NCBI GenBank assembly: GCA_947396885.1
Contig: OX377202.1
Span: 16,306,001 to 16,370,000, forward strand
Reading direction: 5' to 3'
Length of the DNA: 64,000 bases
From: Heligmosomoides polygyrus polygyrus
Lineage: Eukaryota > Nematoda > Chromadorea > Rhabditida > Heligmosomidae
In this document: positions 31,631 to 43,600 of the stretch, piece after piece
How the letters are laid out: each line of letters begins with the position of its first letter
How positions within the stretch are numbered: position 1 is the stretch's first letter
Position numbers and translations under genes: made by a program
Notes under the pieces: model-generated
Databases searched by the model: none
Told to the model about the DNA's origin: nothing
Seen by the model: only the letters and a program-made list of their open reading frames with translations

Positions 31631-34600
31631 CTAAATCACTGCCCCTTATTTGCTTGTTCGAGGAAGTGAAAAAATTAGGACAATAATGAGGAAAAATAGT
31701 GGAATCCTTCTGCTACCAAGCAACTCGTGGGGTTCAATGCGCTTCGGTCCCTTTCCATTTCGAGGTCGCCGAATCTCAGCGGTTTGAAAGCTTTAGGAGC
31801 TTACCCATTGATTTATTGATTTATTGCACATGTTTTTGCGCTACACAAGAAAAAGAACGTGATTAAAGAAGAATGTAACATTAAATGGACTTGATTGTTT
31901 CTCGATTTCATGTTTGTCTCTGATGAAAAATTTAATGAACTACCTATATGAGAATAACGGAAAGATAACAACCTATTTCTACCTATGCGAGAAAATCGGA
32001 GAGATCATTGAAGTTTTATTGAGGAGCAGTGAACGTCGCTTAAGATGGGTATCTAAAAAATGGGTATCTAACACACTAATTAGATACAATGATAATTCTT
32101 CAGAAAAAACCCAATCATCCTCACATCCATGATCTGACAAAACACGAATACTCTGCAATTCTCGCATCTTCTTCTTCTTCTTCTCCTGAGCGTTTAGTCC
32201 CGCGCAGTCGCAGGGTCCGCTGTTCTTGTGATCTGTCGCCACCTCATCCTATCAAGGGCGTCATCTGCCGTGGCGCCGACTTCGGCGAGATCTCTCTTGA
32301 TGACGTCCTTCCATCTTTTCCTAGGGGCTCCTCTCGGACGCTTTCCGGGTGCCTCGTAATCTAGGGCCAACCTTACGGGGTGATTCTCTGGCCTTCTGAG
32401 GACGTGTCCGTACCACCTTAGGCGCTGCTCCCTCATCTTCAGCTGGATCGGGGCAGTCTTCATCACTGCCCTAACATCCTCGTTTCGCACCCTGTCCCGA
32501 CGGGTCCATCCACATGCCCACCTCAGCATCCTCATCTCTGCCGCGTGCAGTTGCCGCTCCTGCGCCTTACCCAGGGCCCAGCACTCACTGCCGTAGAGGA
32601 GGGCAGGTCTTACAACTGTTCTATAGAGCTTGCCTTTGAGCGTCCTGGAGCATCTACGGTCGCAGAGGATCCCTGTAGAATCCCTCCATTTGAGCCATGC
32701 TGCATTAATTCGGCCCCTGACCGCCTGATCCACGCTTCCTTCCTCGGATAGGTCGCTTCCGAGGTAGCGGAATTCTTCCACCTTTTCAATCATCTCCCAT
32801 TGCAGTCTAGGATCGGTTCGGTGCACTGCTCGGAGCTGATGAACTTCGTCTTCCTCACGTTCAGCCGCAGGCCGTTGTCCGCGAGGGCTCCTTGCCACAA
32901 TTGCACCTTCTCTTCCAGCTCCTCACGGCTGTCGGCTATTAGGGCGATATCGTCCGCGTAGAGGATGGTCCTGAGCGGACCTTCCTCAAGGTGATTCACT
33001 ATGCAATCAAGCGTCAGCACGAAGAGAAACGGGCTCAGAGCCGACCCTTGGTGTACCCCCACTGTGATGTCCACTTTCCTTGTCACCCCGTGTGGAGTTC
33101 GTATCGCCGCTTTCGAGCCCTCGTACATGTCCCTTATGACCGTGATCAGACGTTCCGGGACACCCCTCCCTCGAAGGGAATTCCAGATTACTGTCCGAGC
33201 TAGCCTGTCGTAGGCCTTCTCCAGATCCAGAAATGCCAGGTAGCAGGGTTTTCGTTTCTCCCGATATTTCTCCATCACCTGACGAGCGATGAAGATGGCG
33301 TCTGTGGTGGACCTCTCAGGCATGAAGCCCCACTGCACCTGGGAGATGGGTACCATCTCCCTCAGCCTTGAGTCTACCAGTCGTTCGTAGATCTTCATCG
33401 TGTGTGAGATCAGTTTTATCCCTCGGTAGTTGGAGCATTCGGAAGCGTCTCCCTTCTGCTTGAAGATGGGGACTATGGTGCTGTTCCTCCAGTCATCCGG
33501 CATCTTACCTTCTTTCGTGATTCTGTTGAGGAACTGCGTCAGCCAGTTGATTCCGAGGTTCCCGAGCACCTTCCAAGCTTCTACTGGCACACCGTCAGGC
33601 CCTGCTGCCTTTCCGAGTTTCATCTTCCGTATGGCCTTGCGAACCTCTTCTTGCGTCCAGGGTGGGATGGGTCCTTCCGTTGGCTGTTCTTCCTCGGCCT
33701 CCCGACGAGGGAACTCCTCGTTCAGGAGTTCCTTGAAGTACTCCTCCCATCTCTCTCTGACCTCGACCGGCTTCCGTAACACTCTACCGTCAGCACTCTT
33801 CACAGTCTTCACTACTCGAATGTCGAGGCTAGCTCTATGACGCGCCTTGGCCAGGCGGATGGCGAACTTCTCTCCCTCTGGCCCGTCTAGTTTCTCGTAC
33901 AGGGCATCCATTTCCGCGTTCTTTGCCTTCGCTACAACTGTTTTTGCCAGCCTCTTCAACTTCCTGTAGGCTGTGAGATGCTCGGGTGCCCTCGTCTTTT
34001 GCCATAGCTTGTAGGCCTCCTTCTTCCTCTTCACCGCAGCCTGCACCTCTTCGTTCCAGAACCATGCCGATTTATTCCCTCTGGTTCCTCCCTTTGTTTC
34101 TCCCAGGGTTTCCTTGGCACATCTCAGGATTGTTTCGGCTACCCTCCTCCAGGTCTCATTCACAGGACCAGCTGGATCTGGAAGGCCTGCTTCGAGCACT
34201 GCCCTTCGTAGCTCGTTCCGCTCTGAACCCCGCAGTCTCCACCATCGGATTCTGGGTTCCGTCCTCACTTTGGGCCTGGTGGGTAGAGGTATGCTAAGGT
34301 CGGCTACCAAGGGTCTGTGCTGTGATGCCACGTCTTCTCCCGGAATGACCTTCACATTCCGGACTGTTTTCAGGGCAGCCCTTCGAACCAGGATGTGGTC
34401 GACCTCAGTTCTTCTTCCTCCGCTAGTATAGGTCACCTTCTGGCTCTCCCTCTTCGCGAAGAAGGTGCTACAGACAGCCAGGTCGTGGGCGATAGCCAGA
34501 TCCAGAATTCGTTCTCCATCCGGGTTTACCAGGCCGATCCCTTTTCCTCCATGAACCCTTTCCACTCCTCTTCTGCCACTCCCCACATGCCCGTTCATGT

Positions 34601-37600
34601 CCCCTGCTATGGAGAGGTAGTCGCCTTCTGGTACGGACCTTATGGCTTCCTCGAGCGAGAGGTAGAAGTCATCCTTGTCGTGCTCGGAGCATCCGGTCTG
34701 CGGAGCGTAGACAGACATGATGGTCCAGTAACCCTCCTTCGTGTCCAGCCGTAGTGACATGATGCGGTCGTTTATTCTTTGGACAGTCGCTACTGAATCC
34801 TTGAGGGACTCCGCGACAGCTATCCCTACCCCGTTCCTCTTGGTGTCCTCTCCGTTGTAGTACAGCTTGACCCCTTCTCCGATCTCCTTGGCTTTCGCCC
34901 CTTTCCATCGCGTTTCCTGCAGACACAGGGCTTGTATCCTTCTGCGCTTCATCAGGTCAGCCACTTCCCTAGATCTTCCGGTCAGCGTTCCCACATTCAG
35001 AGTCCCCAGTCGAACTAGCTTCTTTAGCCGAGGTCGTTCGGCCCTCGGTAGCCCTCGCATACTGACCACAGAACTCGGGCGGGGGTTCTGTGCGCCACTT
35101 CCGGGTGACGTCCTAGCCTTTACACTGATTCTATTGCGACTTGTGATCATGGTTTTGTGACGAGGATTCTCCATCAGCCGGCCTGTCAACCTGGGCCTGA
35201 CGCTGGAACCGTTGCCATTTTTGCAATTTTTGCAGGGCATAGCGTGCCCGAGCCGGGAGTCGAACCTGTGACCGTTTGTGCATGAAACTACACTACTAAC
35301 CACTAGGCTAACTCGGCTCCTCTGCAATTCTCGCATGTAAAGTCGTATTAAAAATACCAGCAGTGGGAATAGTCATCGCTTTTGATTAATGATATCTTCT
35401 GAATAGTTTAAGAGCTATCGATAACTACGTTTTAGATTGTCGTTACTAGTTTTTCACAGGAACTTCAAGCAGAGTTCTCCGTGTTCTATGTAGCTAAAGG
35501 CGTGAAGGAAGTTTTGTTGAGTGGTAAAGTGTATTGACGCTGTCGAAGGAGGGGCGTCTTCGCATGCGCCACGAATCACGGTTCTTGGTTCGGATCCCGC
35601 CCAGGTCAATCAAGTCTCCAATCCTGCCGGTGGCAGGAGATTGATATAGGACTTGTCTGAGAGGTGCAAAACACTGCCAGCCGATGAACAAATCAGCGCT
35701 CTCCTTTCCAGACAAGCCTGGTACCAATTCACCGATTCCGAGAGGTATGGAGGGCTTGTTTGGCCTGGGCGATAACTCCAAACAAAGAATCTGGTATTGG
35801 CTGCACGCGACGGCCGGCATTTCCTCCGACTACGCTATGCGAGCGCAATCCTCTTAATGATCATAACTCGCAAATCGCTAAGGGTCGCTTCAATGTTTCT
35901 TACCTGCAGCACTCGTCGACGTTTCTTGGGAAGCTTCGCTCGAGCCTGTGAATGCGAGTAGAGGTTGGAAAAGTTGGAGACGATAACGGGCACTGGCAGC
36001 GCGATCGTCAGCACACCCATCAGAGCGCACAGTGAGCCAACGACCATACCCAAAACGGTCCGTGGAACCTGAACAAGGACGTTAATTTTTTCTTTAATTG
36101 AGTGAGCTTCCACTGCCACCGACACAAAATTAATTAGTTATCTGTTTATTCCTATTTATACAACTAAAAACGAGCTACCAGAGCAGAAGAACTCAACAAG
36201 ATTTAGACCACGAGGGCGGTCCTTCTACATGAGAGACGTCTTGCACTTTCTGTTTTCAACGAAGAAGCCACTGTAGGTGAACTGTGAACACATTGTTTTT
36301 TGCCCATCTGAGGTCTCGCGGGCGAGGAACTCATGAAAAAGTAGCGCCAGCTGGGGCTTGCCGCGACATTAATAATGGACATTTACTCCACCGAAGAAGG
36401 TGCTGAGTGTGTTTTTGGAAAAAGCTACACAACAGAGCTTCACTAGCTCAAAAATGAAATCCTATAATTACCTTAAAGAGCATAAAGTTCAACTTCACAG
36501 CCGAGCATTTTAACTATGTTGGAACTTGTTGATCTTTTTTAAGCTGCTAATATGATATCGGGACATTTGAGTGCAAAAGGTATTGTTTCCGCTTCCGGAG
36601 AATTCCGAAAAGGCTCTGAAACAGCTTGCATCCGACATGGTTAATTTTATTTTATGTCATGATGACAAGACAATATGTATATTAGGTTGTACAATAAGTC
36701 CCCGCAGCTTTTTTTCAACGATTAATTGCGGATTTCGCAGGCGGTCTCTTGCATATTTCATCCTGAATTTTGTCAATTTTTAGGTCGTTAAAGTGAAAAG
36801 TGAAAAAGTGAAAAGTGGCGATCGCCGACAGTTGCTTCTCTCCTCTTATGTTTGGATTTTTTTGCGCAGCTTTTTATAGCGTTCGGAAGACAATCTTCTG
36901 TGCTAGAAGAGTACGTGTTGGTCCTATTTGCTCACTTGTTCTTTATTAATTTTTAGGCTATCAAATTTGGACTTCCGAAGGAGAAGATTTAATTTTACCG
37001 ACAGCTCCTGCTCTGTGGTAGTGCTTTTTTGCTCGGTGTTATATGTCGTTTGAAAGAGAATGTCTTGCTATACAAGAATTTGTGCCGCGGTTATTAGCTC
37101 ATGCTGATCTCTGTCGAATATCAACAAAATGTCAAAAAGAGAAAAATAATCTTCACCAACACCTCCTTCGCCTTGTTCAGTCTGTCTTGCACAGATTTAT
37201 ATGATGCTCGAAAGTTGGCTTGCCAGGATATCAATTTGTTCTTCGGCCGTTTGAATTTTTTGCTAATTTGCAGGTCATCAAAAATGGAGTGCCAGGTCGA
37301 CAAGGATTAGCACTTCTGGCACCTTCTTTCTTCTCTTTGCGTTCAACCAGAGTTCTAGTGCTGCTAAGACTAGCAGAGAGACGGTGCTTCATGTTGGCAT
37401 ACAGATACCATTTTTCATCGCCAGTTACAATTCTGTGCAAGAATCTTTGAATATGCCCGTGTGATGATGGGCAAGCTGGCCGGCAGGCATATTCTTGTAG
37501 CACACATCATTGTCTTTCAAAGCATCACATCACCAAACGCTGTGAAAAGCTGCGCAGAAAACTCCAAACCTAAGCGGAGAGAAGCAACTGTCGGCTTTTT

Positions 37601-40600
37601 TTGTCCACTTTTTCACTTTTTCACTTTTCACTTTAACTACCAAAAAATTAACAAAATTCAGGATGAAAAAAGAAGTGCGATACACGTTTTGATAGTGCAA
37701 GTCGTTCTAGGGGGATTTGAGTCCCGCCTGGCGCTAGAAGTTTTGATCGCAGCAAAACACCGTTGTAACAGCAAGTCATTCTCTTTCGAAAGTTGTATAG
37801 CGCGATGCAAGAAACCGCCGGAGAAATCCGCAATGAATCGTTGAAAAGAACTGCGGGGGCTTATGGGACAACCTAATAGCTTGATTCTCTCACTACTCAC
37901 TTCCCCACTTCGAAGATAATTGGGCTCCTATCGCAGCTTCGCTGTGATAAATATGCCTTCAAGAAGGTCTCAAAAAAGAATTGTGACAATCTAAAATACA
38001 TTTTCAGTGCCGCTTACCATATCGCCAAAGCCAACTGTAGAAATCGTGATGAGACTCCTGAAAAGGCATCATTTGAAGCCAGTCAGACCGAAACTGGCCT
38101 TTGTGTGGAAATAACGTACCACCATAAACCGGCCGGTATACTCGTGAACTGATTTTCAGGGTTCGGTTGACTCCGTTCTGCGTAGTACACCAGAGCGGCG
38201 AAGATCACAATCGCCAGCAACACGAAGAACACCAGCAGAGCAAGTTCTTCTGCTGACGCCTGAAGGAATGAGAATCTCATAGGAAGGAAACAGTCAAAGG
38301 GGAAGTATCGAAAATTTACATAGAGGTTTAGTAGAGCTAGTAAAATAGAGTTTAAAATAGTTAAATCAGTCAGCTTAGTGTGCATCATGTGTTCCACAGT
38401 GCACATAACTCGTATACCTTACAAGCAGAAATAAAAATTTAAAAAAACCTATGCTAAATGTTCCTTGAACAAAAATTTATTGTGACCTTTCCGGAGACTG
38501 TACAATTTAGTCCTAAACACGCCCGTCCTTATTTGGAAGGAGATGTTCGTGTTGATTTCAAAAGCGTCAAGCTTGCTTGGAAGGATGTCCAAATTGATTT
38601 GAAAAGTGTTCAGTTTGATGTAGTTGATATACAACTGCAGCGTCTATGCGTGTACACTTCACCAGCTCCACCAGATAACAATGCTACATTATCCTTAACT
38701 AAGCGCTTAAGATTACCGAAGATAAGCAGCAAAAGGTACAGACAGTAATGTCGCGAAAAATCAAAAATCAAATAAAAGCCATACCTTGAACGTCTGTATG
38801 AGAATTTTCAGGCCGGAAAAATGTTGAGTCAGCTTGAAGAGACGTAGGACGCAGATCATTGATAGAAAATCTATAGTGACAAGAGAACCTGAAGCTAAAA
38901 CAAATAAAAAATTTGAATCGACTTTTACGGAATTTGTACCAGGCGATGAAGACCAATCAAAAGCGAATTACCAGTTTGTATGAGAATGGCGTGCAGAAGC
39001 CATTCAAAGTAGAAGGCAGACGTTGAGATCACGTCGATCATCGTTAGCGGTGAGCGAAGAAACCGTCGCATCGACGGACAAAATAGAAGCCGAATCAGCT
39101 GGAAACACTAAACATTGACGGCTAGAATATCAGTGAGAGCACTTAGCTCATCTCATCCTTGAACGTTATCATGGTTAAAGCACATTGTGCACTTAATTCT
39201 ATACAGCACAAATGTTACAGCTTAAACAATGGTTATCATTACAAAGTATAGTGAGAAAAGCACTTGGTCCTGTCGCGAAAGTAGACGGCATTGGGAAGTG
39301 GGAGAGTGCGAAAGCCAATCATAATCAAGCAGAAGACCGACCGAACATAACGCTAACCAATCAGGGTACCGACCGTAAACGCCCACCCTGAAAGACACGC
39401 CCATTCGACGCAGTCCGATTGACTGGCACGTTCCTTCCTCCAAATGCTGCCTTACTATGCGATTAAAGGACCAAGCATTTTATTTTTCCGAAAGGAGACT
39501 AGGAGCAAAATAGTGGTTCAGCTATTTAAACATCGATTTCGCTTTTTCAACTCCTTATTAGCGGATTCCTTGTTGGAAAGGCTATTGCAAAAGTGGCACG
39601 TTCTTTCCTCCCAATGAAGCATCCTAATTTTTGAGGCCTTTCGTCTGCGGAAATATAGGGTGAATTTTCCAAAAAAAATTTCAAATAAGATCAACTCACC
39701 AATTCCAGCGTAAACCATGAGTTGCATATCAGATCAACGTAGAAGAAATACGGATGTGGAGCTGTATATGGTTTATGGGTACCAATAGCTTTCGCGAAAT
39801 TCGCAAAACCTTCATTCTCGAAGATTCGTAATCCATAGGTTACTGTAATTGTACACATCAAAAGCAAGTCGTAAACAGCTAACACTATTTTTAGTAGTTC
39901 TGATTGTTTTTATTATTAAACAACGGCGCTAAAAGATTTTATGTTTGTACTTTACGTAGATATTCCAAAAAATTAAACACTGTTAGGATGAATCTAAACT
40001 TCCTACCCCTTACCTGCTAAAAATTCTTTGTCACATTTTAAAGGTAATAAACCATTTTTAGCATGCATTCGTTGAGATTACGCCAGGAATTCGACCAGTG
40101 TATGCCTTACGATGTTTACTAGGGGTTTTGCATTAAAGAAACATGTGAATTTTTGCTTTTGACAAGCTGAGCAACATTTTTTGGTTATCCAAAATTGATT
40201 ATCAAATTTCAAGGGGAAAATCTGTGTATTAACTTCCTCAAAAACTTGGTTACCTTCGTCATTTATCTACCACAAAGAAAATTTTTGGGCACAATTTGTC
40301 TTAAAATTGGGGACGCTTTTTGAAGCACTAAATTTAGCACAACTCAAAATTTAACCTCCGAAGTCATAATTAAGAGTTTAAGTTGAAGCACATTTACATT
40401 TAAACTATAAAAGTAAAAAAGACAGCGTTTTCTCTTAAGCATGACTTAATATGGGTAATGGTGAAGGTCCAGAAAGGAACTTGAATTTCTTCTACAAAAT
40501 ATGAGGAATTTATGCAAAACCTCTGGAATGGAAACGTTAAGTTCGGATAAATTCATAAATTCCAATTCATAATATAATTGAAGCTAAAAATTTCAGTTGT

Positions 40601-43600
40601 TTTGGGCTAAATCCGGCAGAATTGAAAGAAACACAGGGTCCATTTCTGGACTTGAATCCGAATATCCGTCAATCAAATGAAAAACATGTNNNNNNNNNNN
40701 NNNNNNNNNNNNNNNNNNNNNNNNNNNNNNNNNNNNNNNNNNNNNNNNNNNNNNNNNNNNNNNNNNNNNNNNNNNNNNNNNNNNNNNNNNNNNNNNNNNN
40801 NNNNNNNNNNNNNNNNNNNNNNNNNNNNNNNNNNNNNNNNNNNNNNNNNNNNNNNNNNNNNNNNNNNNNNNNNNNNNNNNNNNNNNNNNCCAAAAACTTC
40901 TGAAATAAAACACTAAGTTCGGATAAATTCATTGCATGATGGATTGCAGCTAAAAATAGTGGCTTGTTTTCAGAGAGAGAGCTGAGGGATTTGAAAGAAA
41001 CACAAGTTGGATTCCCTACCTAAACTTTCACCTGAATAACCAACAATCAAACAAGAAACACTGTGTACTGGATGAGTGCAAGGCGTAGCCATCAGAAAAT
41101 TTTGTTAGTTTGCCCTTGGAAACGAACTAAAGGAATTCAGTGTAGTAAGGTAATTTAAATTCTCCCAAAGAGCGCATACATTTTTCAGACCTTATTTGCT
41201 AGCAAGAGCCACGCACTTCTTTAGCCAACTCTACCTTGGAATACAAAATTAAAGACGCTGCGCTTAGGGAATCAGCTGTCTTAATGATGAGTTGCATAGG
41301 TAGTGTTTTCTCTAGTTCGTAAGCAAGTAAATCTATGTTGAGAATGGCATGAGAATCTCTGAGCTCACCGGTGATTTGCGGAATTTGAAATGACGGATGC
41401 GTCTTGAGCATGAACGATATCGTTGAGGCGAGTATGAAGAAGACCGAGCAACACGAGATGATCTGCAATCAGCGATCGTAAATGGATCAGTGTGTCATCT
41501 CAGCGAGGCTACCGTACTCCACTGAGCAACACTGAATCGCCACCGAACGCTTCACTATGTGTTACAGTACGTTGTGTAGTTGTGCGTCGGGATGAGGGAA
41601 ACCGAAATTTCGAACTGAAACCAATATAGAAGCGTTAGAAAAAAGGTGAAAAAGAGTAGGCGTAAAGTCGTTTTAGTGAAAGGACTAATTGAGGTGGAAA
41701 GCGATATCATCTGCATTGCGAATGTCTGACTTAAGTTGAATCAAGAGCGGTTAAAGAAAAATTCTGTGCTGCTCTTCCTTTTTCATTCTACAGTTACGAC
41801 TGTGGGCGATAGGTAATACTCAAGCGCTCCAACATAGCGAAACGAAATGACCATTTTCATTCCAGACAATGGAACTACAGATAAAAGTTCGGGTTCAAGT
41901 TGTCTTCAGTTTAGGATATAGAGTAAGGGTCGGCGAAGATCAATTCCTTCGTTGGGCACATTCTTATGCTGTGCGATATCGTACGTGGAATTTCTATGCG
42001 TATATTTGTTATTTGTTATTTGGGCGCGTGGAGCGCAGTCGGAGGAGGCGCCGGCTGTCGCTTGCACCCGATACCAGGTTCCTGGTTCGGATTTCCCGCT
42101 CAGGCCAACCAAGCCTTCCATCCCTCCGGGGTCGGTGAATTGGTACCAGACTTGTCTGGGAAGGATGGAGCGCTGACTTGTTCATCGGCTGGCCACCGCA
42201 AGTCATTGTATGGCCAAATACGCAATCAACTCGCCTCCACGACATCCCGTAGAAGTAGAATGCGTGGCGCATCCCAAAGGGGATTGAATAACGCCGTCCT
42301 TTATCCTTTATCCTTTTATCCTTATATTTGTTATTTATTTTGCGTATTTATTATATACGACGATAAAAAAGTCAGTTCTTTACGCTGCACAGACAAATCT
42401 GGTACCAATTCACTGACACAAAAGGATGGAGGCTTGACTGGACTTGCGGAGACTCGAACCAAGAACCTCGAATCGTTGTGCACAAGATAGTCGCTGGCTC
42501 CTCCGACTGCGTTATTGCAAAGTAATGCGTTCGTTCACTAATTCATACTAAATTGCTTTTCCTCAAGGGGGGAATGAAAAACTGCTTACAATCCTAATGC
42601 TAGGAACTTTCTTCTAGACATAATAGCGCCATCGGAGAAGTTTCCGGCTGTCGCGTACAACCGATACCAGATTCCTGGTTCAGTTTTTCCCCAGGCCAAC
42701 CAATCCTTCCATCCCTCCGGAATCGGTAAATTGGTACCTGACTTTCTTGGGAAGGATAAAGCACTGACTTGTTCATCGGCTGGCCACTGCAATTCAGCCA
42801 TTGCCAAATACGCATTCAAATCGCCTCCCGTAGAAGCAGAATGCGTGGCGCATTTCCAAAAGGATTGGGTAACGTCGTCCTTTACCCTTATCCTTCACTT
42901 CGATAGCGCAAGTTTAATAGCTTTTTACTACGGGAAGGGAAGGGAGCATGTCAGGCAAATTTCCTGCGAGCTGGACAACAGGCGGCACGGCGATGAGTGG
43001 AAAGTTCTGAATGAGAAACGCTGACGCCCTTAGGATAGTTCAAAATCCGAAAGCAAGAACCTAAAACGGAAGCGATTAGTGCAGCGTTTTTAGCTTCTAG
43101 GAGAAGACAGCTATTGTATAAGGAAAGGCATGACACTGACTCATCAGAGGTTTGAAATTTTAAATCACGAACAAACATCAGGATAAAGGATATATGGTAA
43201 AGGTTGGAATAAGTCAACGCTTTTCTGGATGCATCTACATCCTACTTCTACAGGATATCGCTGAAGCCATTTTAATGCGTATTTGACCTCTGCAGTGACT
43301 TGCCTTGATGTCCTTCCCAGACAAGTCTGGTATCAGTTCGCCGATCCCGAAGGGATGGAAAGTATGGTTGGCCTGGGCGGGAAACCGAACCAGAACCTCA
43401 TATCAGGTGCACGCGACAGTTAACACACCCTCCGACTGCGCAAAACGCGCCTCTTGAATTGTTACGGTTAAATAGTGAGTAATATTAAGACATGAGGGCG
43501 AAATAGAAGCTCGGGAGAGATTACCCATGGTACATCGAAAATTCGGAAACCCACTCGGCCCCGACGCCTTCTCGAAAGTGAGTTACATGTTGATGTGTAC

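Larger units (their letters stand above)
32168..35319 (-). mobile_element. RTE-2, full-length non-LTR retrotransposon with tRNA-like head
   Basis: Bounded by an exact 17-bp duplication. The 3' end on the minus strand is a GAA-repeat tail (from about 32185 down to 32168). The 5' end (35319-35240) looks like a tRNA. The coding frame shows APE endonuclease and RT. It is inserted in the last intron of channel cassette 1, in the same orientation as the gene. Confidence 0.95.

Noticed and set aside
33986..34754. Plus-strand frames opposite RTE-2
   Set aside because: Mirror frames of RTE-2 coding sequence.
35240..35319. Functional tRNA gene at the RTE-2 5' end
   Set aside because: A and B boxes are exact but there is no convincing T stem or anticodon arm, and it lies inside the element bounded by the target duplication.
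32790..35336. RTE-2 protein starting at 35336
   Set aside because: That Met lies in the target-site duplication outside the element and the frame then reads through the tRNA-like head; 35240 is more credible.
38458..38748. 96-codon protein with heptad repeats (DFKSVKL, DLKSVQF)
   Set aside because: The heptads come from the 21-bp foldback subrepeat, which occurs in many places and both orientations.
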